Positions 33,787 through 43,054 of a stretch of 64,000 nt of DNA are shown here, in pieces. The notes under the pieces were generated by a model. It saw only the letters and a program-made list of their open reading frames with translations, ran no database searches and was not told the origin of the DNA. The position numbers and the translations under genes were made by a program. Positions within the stretch are counted from its first letter, which is position 1; each line of letters starts with the position of its first letter. The stretch comes from Actinomycetota bacterium. Its GTDB lineage: Bacteria; Actinomycetota; Acidimicrobiia; Acidimicrobiales; Ilumatobacteraceae. The stretch covers positions 79,001-143,000 of the forward strand of contig SXUP01000017.1 in NCBI GenBank assembly GCA_005790505.1, in the 5' to 3' direction.

Positions 33787-34485
33787 ATGGTACGTCAAGA
33801 GGCAACCCCTGGAGCCGTTCCAGGCCGGCAGGACCGCAACAAGGCGCGCCGCCGAACGGCAATTCTCAATGCCACTCTCGCCCTGCTGCGGACCACGCCC
33901 ATAGACAAGGTGACCATTGAGGCGATAGCGGCGCAGGCAGGCGTGGCCCCCGCGACCGTCTACAACCTCATCGGTTCGCGGGACCAGCTTCTGCTGGCCT
34001 GCGTCGACCGGGTCATCGACTCACTCATTGATGATCTCATCCGGCTCTCTATCAACGAGGACCCGCTCGCAGCGGCAGTACGGATTGTTGAGGGATCGTG
34101 TGATGCATTCATCGTTGATGGTGACGCGTTCAGGCAGATTGCCGGCGCGGTGAACGGGATTGCACGGGGCGGAAGGTCAATTTCTGTGGACCCAGCGCAA
34201 TTACAGATCACAGCGATGCGTGCCGCGTTGGCTAAAGGCATCTTGCGCACCGACGCCGACCCGATAGCTCTCGGGCGCCAGGTGTTTCTGTCCTACAACG
34301 GTGCGTTCTTCGCCTGGGCCGCTGGGCAGTTGACTGACGAGGGCTTTCGTGCCGCCGCACTTCATGGGCTGTGGACGACCCTGCTCGCATCGGCTGCAGA
34401 CGACCATCGCGACGAGTTGTCCAGAGAGGCGCGGAACGCCGCAACTCGAATGGTGGACGCCGGGTATGGTCCTCAAACCGAGTAA
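33787..34485 (+). CDS. TetR/AcrR family regulator, divergent from Rieske oxygenase
   Basis: A 232-residue regulator. The helix-turn-helix lies at about residues 20-65, including TIEAIAAQAGVAPATVYNLIGSRDQLL in two parts. The ligand domain is helical. GC-rich codon use matches the Rieske gene, so the pair probably moved as one unit. It likely represses the oxygenase and its own gene through the palindrome at 33767, with an aromatic or terpenoid compound as inducer. The inducer is a guess. Confidence 0.88.
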   Translation: MVRQEATPGAVPGRQDRNKARRRTAILNATLALLRTTPIDKVTIEAIAAQAGVAPATVYNLIGSRDQLLLACVDRVIDSLIDDLIRLSINEDPLAAAVRIVEGSCDAFIVDGDAFRQIAGAVNGIARGGRSISVDPAQLQITAMRAALAKGILRTDADPIALGRQVFLSYNGAFFAWAAGQLTDEGFRAAALHGLWTTLLASAADDHRDELSREARNAATRMVDAGYGPQTE

Positions 34486-34560
34486 TTGTTCTCGTGCCCG
34501 TTCGGTTTCAGTTCTCCCGAACTAGCCTGAAAACCACATTGGATCGGTTCCCAAGGAGAG

Positions 34561-34597
34561 TTTCGCTCTGGGTTCCGTTCCGCCTCCGCGCCTTTAG
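34561..34597 (+). repeat. Partial third copy of the repeat, running into tRNA-Lys
   Basis: 37 bases match copies 1 and 2 with one mismatch (GGGTTCCG versus GGGTTTCG), starting TTTCGCTCTGGG and ending with GCGCCTTTAG, the first ten bases of tRNA-Lys. Looser similarity reaches upstream to about 34545. The right hairpin arm of the full copies is replaced here by the rest of the tRNA gene. This may be the original chromosomal site from which, or into which, the element recombined. Confidence 0.85.
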
Positions 34598-34660
34598 CTC
34601 AGTCGGTAGAGCAACGGACTTTTAATCCGCAGGTCCTGGGTTCGAGCCCCAGAGGGCGCA
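34588..34660 (+). tRNA. tRNA-Lys, anticodon UUU
   Basis: A 73-base tRNA. The acceptor GCGCCTT pairs with AGGGCGC (one G-U), the D-arm is AGCTCAGTCGGTAGAGC-like, the anticodon loop CTTTTAA carries TTT, the T-loop is TTCGAGC, and the discriminator is A; CCA is not encoded. The 5' end is shared with a repeat found twice upstream. Confidence 0.95.
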
Positions 34661-34666
34661 CTCACG

Positions 34667-36583
34667 ATGAAGAACGACGTATTGCTCGACGCTTTGGAAG
34701 ATGCTTCAATACCGACGCTTCTGATGTGTTTGGCGCACATCACGGGTGATGATGTGTGGCTGAAAGATCCCTATTTGCCAAAGCGCGATGTTGCTTTGAT
34801 CGCCGATGAAGCAGGCGGATTACCAGACATTGTGGTGGCTGATGTTCGTGCTGCAATGGCACAAGTGATGCAAGATTTGGCATCGGGGCAACGACAAATG
34901 AGCGATGCGCCTGATACGCAGAGATTGAGCCAGATGATGAGTGTGTGTGTCGGTGAAACAGTTGGGTCGGAGTATGTACCAATGTTTATGGAAGATCTTC
35001 ATTTTGTTGATAGGGATGTGTCTTGGTCTCAGGCGAGTGACACAAGCGCTGCGAGAATTACAGACAGCAAGAAAGATTTTTCTGTCCTAATTGTGGGAGC
35101 GGGAATATCTGGCATTGGTGCAGCGATTGCTCTTGACAGATTGGGAATCTCATGGACATTGGTCGAGAAGAATACTTCACTGGGTGGCACGTGGTTTGAA
35201 AATAATTACCCAGAGGCAGGAGTTGATACTCCCAATCATTTTTATTCGTATTCATATGCCAGACGAACAGATTGGCCAGGGTATTTTTCAAAACGCGACG
35301 ATGTATTGGGATATTTAGAAGACGTCGCAGAACAGTTTGGGATCAGTGATTGCATCGCATTCGGAACCACTGTTGAGGAAATGACATGGAACGAGTTGCG
35401 TCAGGTATGGAACGTTGTCTTGCACGATGCAGTTGGTTCTCGCACCGTTCAAGCATCAGTAGTGATATCAGCGACAGGACAGTTGAATCGGCCTAAGAAA
35501 AATGTGTGCGTCGGTAACGACACATTTGAGGGAGATCTTTTTCACTCTGCGGAGTGGCGACACGATGTCGATTTATACGGCAAACGAGTGGCCGTTGTTG
35601 GTACAGGAGCAAGCGCAATGCAGTTCTTGCGCACGGTTGCGAGCACCGCAAAGTCAGTCACTATCTTTCAAAGGTCACCGCAATGGGTGATCCACAATGA
35701 GCACTATCACAGAGATGTCTCTGATGGGGCGCGATGGTTGCTTAAGAATATTCCGCACTACTACGAGTGGTATCGGTTCGGTTTGTTTTGGCGATTCGGT
35801 GATGGCTTGCTAAAGACTTTGCGACGGGATCCAGATTGGGAACACCCAGGTCGATCAATGAATCGCCACAACGATCGCCATCGGCAACAAATGACCGCTT
35901 ATATAGAAGATCAACTCGTCGGGCGTCCCGATCTAGTAGCGAAATCTCTGCCTTCCTATCCGCCATACGGAAAACGCATTCTCGTCGATAACGATTGGTT
36001 TAAAACAATACAAAAGGCAAATGTGGAGTTGGTGACAGCAGGTGTCCAACAAATAAACGAAAAGGGCGTAATAGATAGTGATGGGGTTTCCCACGATGTA
36101 GACGTGATTATTTTGGCAACGGGCTTTGAAGCCGGCAAGTTGTTATCGCCGATCAAAATTACTGGGCGGTCGGGCGCTCTACTTTCCAAAACATGGGATG
36201 ACGACGACCCACGCGCATACTTAGGAATTACGGTGCCAGATTTTCCGAATTTATTTTGTCTTTATGGGCCAAATACGAATGTCGCTCACGGTGGGAGCCT
36301 GTTTTTTCAAGCAGAGTGTCAACTGCGATATGTCACGAGTTGTTTGGTTCAGATGATTCAAGGTGGTGTGGGCTCGATTGAAGTCAAACGTGATGTGCAC
36401 GATGAGTACAACGAAAGAGTTGATCACGAGCACAGTGAATTGGTGTGGACGCATCCAGGAATGCAGAACTGGTATCGCAATGTCAAAGGAAGGGTCTTTT
36501 CGCCAATGCCGTGGCGCTTCGTTGACTACTGGCAGATGACTCATGATGCTGATTTGACCCAATACCACCTCACAAAGCGCTGA
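34667..36583 (+). CDS. Flavin-containing monooxygenase, HapE/Baeyer-Villiger type with N-terminal extension
   Basis: A 638-residue FAD/NADPH monooxygenase. The FAD motif GAGISGIG lies at about residue 147, the Baeyer-Villiger signature FEGDLFHSAEW at about 287-297, and the NADPH motif GTGASA follows. The extra 130 residues at the N-terminus (DALEDASIPTLLMCLAHITGD) match 4-hydroxyacetophenone monooxygenase relatives. These enzymes convert aryl or aliphatic ketones to esters. It begins 6 bases after tRNA-Lys, so it may be transcribed with or through the tRNA. Confidence 0.87.
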   Translation: MKNDVLLDALEDASIPTLLMCLAHITGDDVWLKDPYLPKRDVALIADEAGGLPDIVVADVRAAMAQVMQDLASGQRQMSDAPDTQRLSQMMSVCVGETVGSEYVPMFMEDLHFVDRDVSWSQASDTSAARITDSKKDFSVLIVGAGISGIGAAIALDRLGISWTLVEKNTSLGGTWFENNYPEAGVDTPNHFYSYSYARRTDWPGYFSKRDDVLGYLEDVAEQFGISDCIAFGTTVEEMTWNELRQVWNVVLHDAVGSRTVQASVVISATGQLNRPKKNVCVGNDTFEGDLFHSAEWRHDVDLYGKRVAVVGTGASAMQFLRTVASTAKSVTIFQRSPQWVIHNEHYHRDVSDGARWLLKNIPHYYEWYRFGLFWRFGDGLLKTLRRDPDWEHPGRSMNRHNDRHRQQMTAYIEDQLVGRPDLVAKSLPSYPPYGKRILVDNDWFKTIQKANVELVTAGVQQINEKGVIDSDGVSHDVDVIILATGFEAGKLLSPIKITGRSGALLSKTWDDDDPRAYLGITVPDFPNLFCLYGPNTNVAHGGSLFFQAECQLRYVTSCLVQMIQGGVGSIEVKRDVHDEYNERVDHEHSELVWTHPGMQNWYRNVKGRVFSPMPWRFVDYWQMTHDADLTQYHLTKR

Positions 36584-36628
36584 CGGTGACCCAAGAGTTC
36601 TAGATTGAAGAGTGAAATGGAGGTGGCA

Positions 36629-37399
36629 ATGAAGTACGTAAAGACAGAATCTGTTGGAAGTAACTTTGTCATCACATTGGCAAACCCCGCCAAGCGAAAC
36701 TCACTGAGTCTGCAGGTCTTGCAAGAACTTATTGAAGCCTTTGGTGATGCCCAAAAATCAGGAGCCCTCGGAATCGTTCTTGCTGCCCAAGGTCCTGTTT
36801 TTTCGGCTGGCCATAATTTTGTGGACATGTCGGGCGCAACCCAAGTTGACGCTGAATTATTGTTTCGAACATGTGCAACGCTGATGCAAGTCATTCAGTC
36901 TGTACCGCAACCAGTTTGTGCAAGTGTGCATGCACTCGCTACGGCTGCCGGGTGTCAGTTAGTTGCAACGTGTGATTTAGCAGTGGCAGCAGAGTCGGCG
37001 TCGTTCGCGTTACCAGGTGGCAAGGGTGGATTGTTTTGTCATACGCCCTTGGTTGCAGTGGCACGTTCAATCAGTCAAAAGCGGGCAGCAGAGATGGCCT
37101 TGACGGGTGATGCAATTTCTGCACAGACGGCATGCGACTGGGGACTGATCAATCAGGTCGTGCCAGACGATCAGTTGGATGATGCCGTCAAAGAGATGCT
37201 GCGACGCGCAACGCGCGGGTCACAATGGTCGCGGGCATTGGGGAAACGCACTTTTTATCGGCAAATCGGCATGTCTCAATCAGATGCCTATGAATTTGCC
37301 TCGGTCATTATGGCTGAAGCAACTGTTGGCGCTGATGCCCAAGAAGGCATTGATGCGTTCCTAACCAAGCGCAATGCCGAATTCAAACAAGAGTTATAA
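36629..37399 (+). CDS. Enoyl-CoA hydratase/isomerase family protein
   Basis: A 256-residue crotonase-fold protein. The oxyanion-hole blocks are visible: GPVFSAGHNFVDM and LATAAGCQLVATCDLAVA, with SFALPGGKGGLF after it. The residues usually acting as the hydratase glutamates are not clearly present, so the exact reaction is uncertain; it resembles the ECHDC3-like group. ATG at 36629 has GGAGG five bases upstream. Reads into the copper ATPase with a 3-base gap. Confidence 0.85.
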   Translation: MKYVKTESVGSNFVITLANPAKRNSLSLQVLQELIEAFGDAQKSGALGIVLAAQGPVFSAGHNFVDMSGATQVDAELLFRTCATLMQVIQSVPQPVCASVHALATAAGCQLVATCDLAVAAESASFALPGGKGGLFCHTPLVAVARSISQKRAAEMALTGDAISAQTACDWGLINQVVPDDQLDDAVKEMLRRATRGSQWSRALGKRTFYRQIGMSQSDAYEFASVIMAEATVGADAQEGIDAFLTKRNAEFKQEL

Positions 37400-37402
37400 A
37401 TA

Positions 37403-39640
37403 ATGTCTGACGTCATCAACCAACAAGGGTTACAAGAAGTCGAGTTATCGCTGCAGGGAATGACGTGTGCCGCCTGTGCCGCCCGAATTGAAAAGCAACT
37501 AAATGATTTGGATGGCGTCGAAGCTGCGGTCAACTTTGCAACCGAAACAGCAACGGTGGTCTATGCAACAAAAATTTCAACAAATGAACTTATTTCTGCG
37601 GTAGAGGCAATCGGATATGCAGCAGACGTGCGAACGGCTGATTCACTCGATGAAAACCTGGATGACAAACTTGCCAAACTCTGGGTTCGCCTGATTGTCT
37701 GTGTTGCACTGTCAGTGCCAGTTGTTTTGATTTCAATGATTTCTGCTTTGCAATTCAATCAATGGCAATGGGTGGCTGGTTTTATTAGTCTGCCGGTGAT
37801 TACATGGGGTGCTTGGCCGTTTCATCGTGCTGCTCTTGCGAATCTGCGACACGGCGCGGCCAGCATGGATACGCTGATTTCGATTGGTGTCACGGCTTCG
37901 GTGGCATGGTCGGTGTGGGCACTGGTTTGGGGTGACGCTGCCGACTCTGAAATGACTGGTATGACCTCAATGTCAAACGCATCGAGTCATGTGTATTTTG
38001 AAGTAGCCGCTGCAATCACGGCTTTCATTTTGATTGGTCGTTTTCTTGAGACTCGTGCCAAATTCAAAGCAGGTGACGCGTTGCGAACGTTACTCACGCT
38101 TGGCGCGCGTGAAGCAGTTGTGTTGCGTGATGGAGTTGAAAAAATTATTCCAGCAAGTGTTGTCCGCGTTGATGACCTGATGGTTGTGCGACCAGGTGAA
38201 AAATTTGCTGCTGACGGAATCGTTGTAGAAGGTCAGGCATCAATCGATACAAGCACGATGACGGGTGAGAGCGTGCCTGAAGATGTAGGTCCTGGCGACA
38301 CGGTTAGTGGAGCGACGATCAACATCAATGGGCGCCTTGTGGTGCGTGCCACGCGCGTCGGTAGAGACACGCAGTTTGCAAACATGGCCAAGTTGGTTCG
38401 CGATGCTCAAGCCACGAAGGCACCAGTGCAACGCATCGCCGATCGTGTCAGTTCCGTCTTTGTGCCAGTCGTGATTGCGATTTCACTCGGCACTCTTGCC
38501 CTTTGGCTGTGGATTGATGGTGATCAGACAAAAGCATTTAGTTCTGCGGTAGCAGTTTTGATTATTGCGTGTCCGTGCGCATTAGGTTTGGCCACACCGA
38601 CAGCGCTCATGGTAGGTGCGGGCAGGGCTGCACAGATGGGCATCATCATTAAGGGTGTTGACGTCTTACAAAGCACTCGGCGTATCGATACCGTTGTGTT
38701 GGACAAAACTGGCACGGTGACAACCGGTCGCATGGAGTTAATTGATGTCGTGTGCACTGACGGTGTAACGCGCCAAAGGGCATTACAACTAGCGGGTGCC
38801 GTCGAGTACGCAAGCGAGCATCCCATCGGTAAAGCAATCGTGCGTGGGGCAGTGGCCGAAAATATTATGTTGTCTGCTGTCACGTCATTTGAGGCATTTG
38901 TTGGTCTCGGAGCAACTGGTGCAGTTGACGGTGTTGTAGTAACCGTGGGTCGTGAGGAATTATTGAGACGAAATCTGGTGATGTTGTCAGCCAAACTGCG
39001 AGAGGCACTTTCAGCCGCACGATTAAATGGCCACACTGCCGTAATCGTTGCTTGGGGAGGGACTGCTCAGGCCGTGTGCGTTGTTGCCGATCAGCCCAAA
39101 GCCACTAGTGCAGAGGCGGTATTGGCGCTGCGCGAAATGGGACTTGCTCCGGTTTTGGTCTCGGGAGATAATCCCGACACAGCACGGGCGATTGCTGTAC
39201 AAGTAGGCATTGAGACGGATGATCATCATTTATATGCAGGTGCCCTGCCCGAAGAGAAGGTGCAGATTGTCAAGGACTTACAAGGTCGTGGCTATGCCGT
39301 TGCAATGGTCGGAGACGGTGTAAATGATGCAGCGGCATTAGCTCAGGCAGATGTCGGCATATCCATGGGTGGCGGAACAGACGCAGCAATGCAAGCGAGT
39401 GATCTCACAATTGTTAGCGGAGATTTGCGTCTCGTGGCAGACGCAATCCGTCTGTCGCGTGCAACCCTGCACACCATCAAGGCCAATGTTTTTTGGGCTT
39501 TTGCGTATAACGCAGCCGCGATTCCACTTGCCGCGGCGGGAGCAATGAACCCGATGTGGGCTGGTTTGGCGATGGCATCGTCGTCCGTGTTCGTGGTGAC
39601 GAATAGTTTGCGACTGCGAACAATGAGATTGTCGCGCTAG
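37403..39640 (+). CDS. copA: Copper-exporting P1B-type ATPase CopA
   Basis: A 745-residue heavy-metal ATPase. One N-terminal HMA domain has the metal-binding CxxC at 22/25 (GMTCAACAARIEK). Further motifs are TGES (actuator), ACPCALG (membrane CPC site for Cu+), DKTGTVTTG (phosphorylation), SEHPIGKAI (HP box) and GDGVNDAAAL (hinge), with the usual eight membrane helices. It exports Cu(I) at the expense of ATP. A copper-responsive regulator is not adjacent. Its end overlaps the convergent HTH gene by 4 bases. Confidence 0.93.
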   Translation: MSDVINQQGLQEVELSLQGMTCAACAARIEKQLNDLDGVEAAVNFATETATVVYATKISTNELISAVEAIGYAADVRTADSLDENLDDKLAKLWVRLIVCVALSVPVVLISMISALQFNQWQWVAGFISLPVITWGAWPFHRAALANLRHGAASMDTLISIGVTASVAWSVWALVWGDAADSEMTGMTSMSNASSHVYFEVAAAITAFILIGRFLETRAKFKAGDALRTLLTLGAREAVVLRDGVEKIIPASVVRVDDLMVVRPGEKFAADGIVVEGQASIDTSTMTGESVPEDVGPGDTVSGATININGRLVVRATRVGRDTQFANMAKLVRDAQATKAPVQRIADRVSSVFVPVVIAISLGTLALWLWIDGDQTKAFSSAVAVLIIACPCALGLATPTALMVGAGRAAQMGIIIKGVDVLQSTRRIDTVVLDKTGTVTTGRMELIDVVCTDGVTRQRALQLAGAVEYASEHPIGKAIVRGAVAENIMLSAVTSFEAFVGLGATGAVDGVVVTVGREELLRRNLVMLSAKLREALSAARLNGHTAVIVAWGGTAQAVCVVADQPKATSAEAVLALREMGLAPVLVSGDNPDTARAIAVQVGIETDDHHLYAGALPEEKVQIVKDLQGRGYAVAMVGDGVNDAAALAQADVGISMGGGTDAAMQASDLTIVSGDLRLVADAIRLSRATLHTIKANVFWAFAYNAAAIPLAAAGAMNPMWAGLAMASSSVFVVTNSLRLRTMRLSR

Positions 39641-40458
39641 AGCAGTAGCTGTCGCACTCGTCGCAGGTCTGCAACTGCTTTTGTTCGGCGGGTTCGGATC
39701 GTGCGCGACGATACTCCGAGACTGGAAGCAATAGCCTCAATGTCTTGTCCATCGGCGAGTCGCAAAAGCAATCGAGCATGATCTGGGTCGTAGCCGGCCT
39801 GCAGGGCGTGATGGATGAGTTCTGTCAACTCCGACTCTCCGGTGTTTTCGTTAGCAATCGCAATCACATCTGACAGCATTTCATGGCCGATCAATGATTC
39901 TGTGACATGTCGCAGACGTTGATGGCGCACGAATGCGTGGTATTCAGAATCGCGCACCAAATTGGATGCGATTTTGCATTTTCTACGCTCGCATGGGAAT
40001 GTGCGAATGACATCCCACGACGTACCGATGATTTCAGACAGTGCAACGTTTACACCACCTGCAGTGATGCGCCCTCGTCGCCGTGCGACGGCCAGAATCG
40101 GTGGCATGATGCGTTGCAAAACAATGCGTGCAGCCAACGTGTCAGTGGCAGCGATGCAGACTAATAACCACAGGTAGTGATCGGCTTCTTGGTCGTCGGC
40201 GGCGCAGCCAAAGCCAGCGCGGCGCAACACATCGTCAAGGTCGGTGACGGGTTCGCCAGGCAGTTTCCAAGCATTCACTTTGCGCAGAACTTCGGGGCTT
40301 TGGCTGAGCAGAGTCCATTCTCTGATGAGTTCGGGTATTGCCCCTTTGGTGACGCGAGTATGGACCAGTGGCTGGCTGTTGGGCTGGCTGTTGGGCTGGC
40401 TGTTGGGCTGGGTTTTTGCGGTGGTGTATGTCATGGGGGCATGGTGCAGTGGGGCCAT
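39637..40458 (-). CDS. HTH (sigma-70 region 4/LuxR-like) DNA-binding protein
   Basis: About 273 residues. The C-terminus holds a clear helix-turn-helix (ADGQDIEAIASSLGVSSRTIRTRR, in two parts) of the sigma-70 region 4 or LuxR type. The middle has a conserved PPILAVARRRGRITAGG and IIGTSWDVIRTFP region of uncharacterised actinobacterial regulators. The N-terminus contains a repeated NSQP motif. Start is uncertain: ATG at 40458 or 40434; the frame is open to 40674 but overlaps the divergent gene. Confidence 0.65.
   Translation of the reverse strand: MAPLHHAPMTYTTAKTQPNSQPNSQPNSQPLVHTRVTKGAIPELIREWTLLSQSPEVLRKVNAWKLPGEPVTDLDDVLRRAGFGCAADDQEADHYLWLLVCIAATDTLAARIVLQRIMPPILAVARRRGRITAGGVNVALSEIIGTSWDVIRTFPCERRKCKIASNLVRDSEYHAFVRHQRLRHVTESLIGHEMLSDVIAIANENTGESELTELIHHALQAGYDPDHARLLLRLADGQDIEAIASSLGVSSRTIRTRRTKAVADLRRVRQLLL
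40371..40406. repeat. Three tandem 12-bp units coding for NSQP
   Basis: GCTGGCTGTTGG occurs three times head to tail, encoding NSQP repeats near the N-terminus of the minus-strand HTH protein. The units are identical and keep the frame, so slippage would alter linker length only. Confidence 0.85.
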
Positions 40459-40528
40459 GCTCTGTGGCGGGTGCGCAGGTCTTACCCGATGTCTCACCGA
40501 AGGCAAAATCTGCGATAAAACTTGAGAT

Positions 40529-41191
40529 ATGCGTATTGAACTTGCGTCTGGAACGACTGCTGAACTAGTTGTCGTTGCACAACCGACGATGGGTCTTGTG
40601 ATTATTCCGGATCTCTTTGGATTGCGACCGCTCTTTGATGATCTAGTGAGCCGACTGGCTACAGAATGGAACATGTCAGTGTGTGCAATCGATCATTTTT
40701 GTGGTCAAGATCTTGGTGCGGATGCAGAAAAAAGACTCAGTGCGTTGCCGTTGCTAAATGATGCGAACTACTTGCGTGATCTGCACGAAGCAGCAGATGT
40801 TTTGGCAACACCAACCACCGTATTAATGGGTTTTTGTATGGGTGGGATGTATTGCTTCAAGGCAGCAGGAAGTCAACGCTTTGCCCGCATTGTGAGTTTC
40901 TACGGAATGATAAAAATGCCAGAGGCATGGCGTAGTCGCACTCAGCAAGAGCCCCTCGGCTACATGATCATGGGAGACGCGGAGAAAGTTTTGGCAATTA
41001 TCGGAGAGAACGATCCGTATACACCGTTACCCGATGTTGATGAACTGAGATCAACCGGTGCAGTTGTTCAGATTTACAGTGATGCAGAACACGGATTTGC
41101 CCACGATGCCTCTCGTGCTTCACACAGACCCCACGACGCGGCGGATGCGTTTTCTAGAGCCAGGGAATGGATGCTGACAGCAGTGGTCTAG
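40529..41191 (+). CDS. Dienelactone hydrolase family protein
   Basis: A 220-residue alpha/beta hydrolase. The nucleophile elbow is GFCMGG (Cys nucleophile, as in dienelactone hydrolase), with Asp in IGENDPYTP and His in AEHGFAHD completing the triad. IPDLFGL and AIDHFCG are further family blocks. Could act on lactones or other esters; a true role in chlorocatechol degradation is not supported by neighbours. Overlaps the convergent Crp gene by 4 bases. Confidence 0.85.
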   Translation: MRIELASGTTAELVVVAQPTMGLVIIPDLFGLRPLFDDLVSRLATEWNMSVCAIDHFCGQDLGADAEKRLSALPLLNDANYLRDLHEAADVLATPTTVLMGFCMGGMYCFKAAGSQRFARIVSFYGMIKMPEAWRSRTQQEPLGYMIMGDAEKVLAIIGENDPYTPLPDVDELRSTGAVVQIYSDAEHGFAHDASRASHRPHDAADAFSRAREWMLTAVV

Positions 41192-41862
41192 CGGGATCTT
41201 TGCTCAAGATGGGCGCGGTCAAGAATTTTGTAGTGCCGATCTTGTTGGCTGATCCAACGAAGGCGAATAAAACTGGCGATCGCTTTATTGACCCGCTCCC
41301 GTGACGCACCCACCATGCCTGCAAGTTCTTCTTGTGTGACTGGCAAAGTGAATTCATCGCTGCCATTAGATAATTCAAGAATGCGTTTTGCTGTTCTGCC
41401 TGTGACATCAAGAAAAACGCTGTCGGATAAGACTTCGTCCATTGTGCGTAGTCGTTTGGCGAGCAAACGAACAATGTTCCACATGAGTTCTGGATGAGAA
41501 TTAAGGAGTGGAAGTACCTCGGAATAGTTGACTTGAATGACAGACGCAGTTTCGATAGCACGCGCTGACGCCGAACGTGGACCATTGTCAAGCATGGCGA
41601 GTTCCCCAAAAAGATCTCCCGGCTCCATGAGTGCGACAACTGTTTCGCGATGGTCGAGGGGCTTGTTGTCAATTACAATGGCGATTCGCCCAGTGAGTAC
41701 GACGTAAAGGGCATCTGGTTGGTCACCTTCGGAAAAAAGGGTGTTCCCTCGGACGAGTAGTCGCTCGGTTGCGGTTCTGGCGACGGCATTAAGAACTGCT
41801 TCTGGAGCATCGGCGAAAAATGTTGTCTGGGAGAGGACTTCTGCATGACTTGCCATAATCAT
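41188..41862 (-). CDS. Crp/Fnr family transcriptional regulator
   Basis: A 224-residue regulator with an N-terminal cyclic-nucleotide-binding fold (ALYVVLTGRIAIVID, PGDLFGELAMLDNGPRSASARA) and a C-terminal winged helix (LPVTQEELAGMVGASRERVNKAI). The PGDLFGELA...RSASA segment is the phosphate-binding cassette, consistent with cAMP binding. No Fnr-type cysteine cluster. Diverges from ispD with 16 bases between chosen starts; alternative start at 41856. Confidence 0.88.
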   Translation of the reverse strand: MIMASHAEVLSQTTFFADAPEAVLNAVARTATERLLVRGNTLFSEGDQPDALYVVLTGRIAIVIDNKPLDHRETVVALMEPGDLFGELAMLDNGPRSASARAIETASVIQVNYSEVLPLLNSHPELMWNIVRLLAKRLRTMDEVLSDSVFLDVTGRTAKRILELSNGSDEFTLPVTQEELAGMVGASRERVNKAIASFIRLRWISQQDRHYKILDRAHLEQRSR

Positions 41863-41878
41863 GACGGTACTACCCTTG

Positions 41879-42541
41879 ATGAGTATGACCTCCAACGAGC
41901 CAGACAATGTTTGGACAATCGTTGTCGCAGCAGGAGTTGGACAGCGCTTCGGCGGCCCAAAGCAGTTTGAAGTATTGGGAGACAAAACTGTCGCACAATG
42001 GGCGATCAATACTGCTGGTCAAGCATCCGATGGGGTGGTGGTTGTTGTGCCGTCAGGGTCAACATTGCAACAAGGATCGGTGCATGGTGGGACGACGAGG
42101 TCCGAATCAGTGCGTTGTGGGCTGGCTGCGGTTCCCCCTGATGCCACGATTATTTGTGTTCACGATGCGGCGCGACCGTTTGCGACAAATCTGATGTTTC
42201 ACGCCGTGATAGAGGCAGTGCAGTCGGGATGTGATGGCGCAGTGCCAGTTGTTGCAGTGGTGGACACGATCAAGACGATTGACTCCGACGGCACCGTACT
42301 TTCCTCGCCAGATCGCCAGTCGTTGCGGGCCGCACAAACCCCTCAAGGCTTTCGAGCAGAAGTTCTTCGACGGGCCTATGCCAGCGTCAAGGATGGCTCT
42401 GATGACGCTGCAGTGGTAGAAAAAATCGGTGGCAAGGTGGTTGTTGTTGAGGGTGATGAATTTGCCCGAAAAATAACTACACCACAAGATTTGGAATGGG
42501 CTCGTCAGCACGCATACTCATTGACAAATGGTGATGTATAA
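41879..42541 (+). CDS. ispD: 2-C-methyl-D-erythritol 4-phosphate cytidylyltransferase IspD
   Basis: A 220-residue nucleotidyltransferase of the non-mevalonate isoprenoid pathway, making CDP-methylerythritol. The CTP-binding VVAAGVGQRFGGPKQF lies at about residues 15-30, and VHDAARPF and QTPQGFR are conserved IspD motifs. Directly upstream of ispF, as is common. Start ATG 41879 or 41885. Confidence 0.93.
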   Translation: MSMTSNEPDNVWTIVVAAGVGQRFGGPKQFEVLGDKTVAQWAINTAGQASDGVVVVVPSGSTLQQGSVHGGTTRSESVRCGLAAVPPDATIICVHDAARPFATNLMFHAVIEAVQSGCDGAVPVVAVVDTIKTIDSDGTVLSSPDRQSLRAAQTPQGFRAEVLRRAYASVKDGSDDAAVVEKIGGKVVVVEGDEFARKITTPQDLEWARQHAYSLTNGDV

Positions 42542-42565
42542 AGAACGCGACATGAAACAGGATCA

Positions 42566-43054
42566 ATGATGGATATTCGAGTTGGGCAGGGCTTTGACAT
42601 TCACCGATTTGCCGATGCTCCGAGTGCAGGTCGTCGATTAGTCCTTGGCGGAGTTGTCTTTGAAGGCGAGCGCGCACTGGTCGGCCACAGTGACGCTGAT
42701 GTTGTTGCCCATGCTGTTGCTGATGCGCTCTTGGGCGCTGCTGGACTCGGCGATATCGGTCAGCATTATCCAGACACCGACCCAAAATGGGAGAGTGCTG
42801 ATTCGTTGTTGATTGTGGCTGATGTCGCTCGCCAACTGCGTGCCTCAGGATGGAAGATAGGAAATGTTGATTGCAGTGTTGTTTGTGAAACGCCATCAAT
42901 AGCGCCCCATCGAGAACAGATGAATGCACTTCTGAGCAATGCAGTTGGTGCTCCCGTGAGCGTCAAGGGGCGACGTGCGGAGGGGCTTGGCGCAATCGGT
43001 CGCAGTGAAGGCGTGGCATGTTTTGCGTCTGCCGTCATTACGAGGGGTCAATAG
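42566..43054 (+). CDS. ispF: 2-C-methyl-D-erythritol 2,4-cyclodiphosphate synthase IspF
   Basis: A 162-residue enzyme catalysing the step two after IspD. Zinc ligands in GFDIHRF and GHSDADV, and the family ending EGLGAIGRSEGVACFASAVI. Its stop codon overlaps the GTG start of rlmB by one base, so ispD-ispF-rlmB form an operon. Length matches the family. Confidence 0.95.
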   Translation: MMDIRVGQGFDIHRFADAPSAGRRLVLGGVVFEGERALVGHSDADVVAHAVADALLGAAGLGDIGQHYPDTDPKWESADSLLIVADVARQLRASGWKIGNVDCSVVCETPSIAPHREQMNALLSNAVGAPVSVKGRRAEGLGAIGRSEGVACFASAVITRGQ

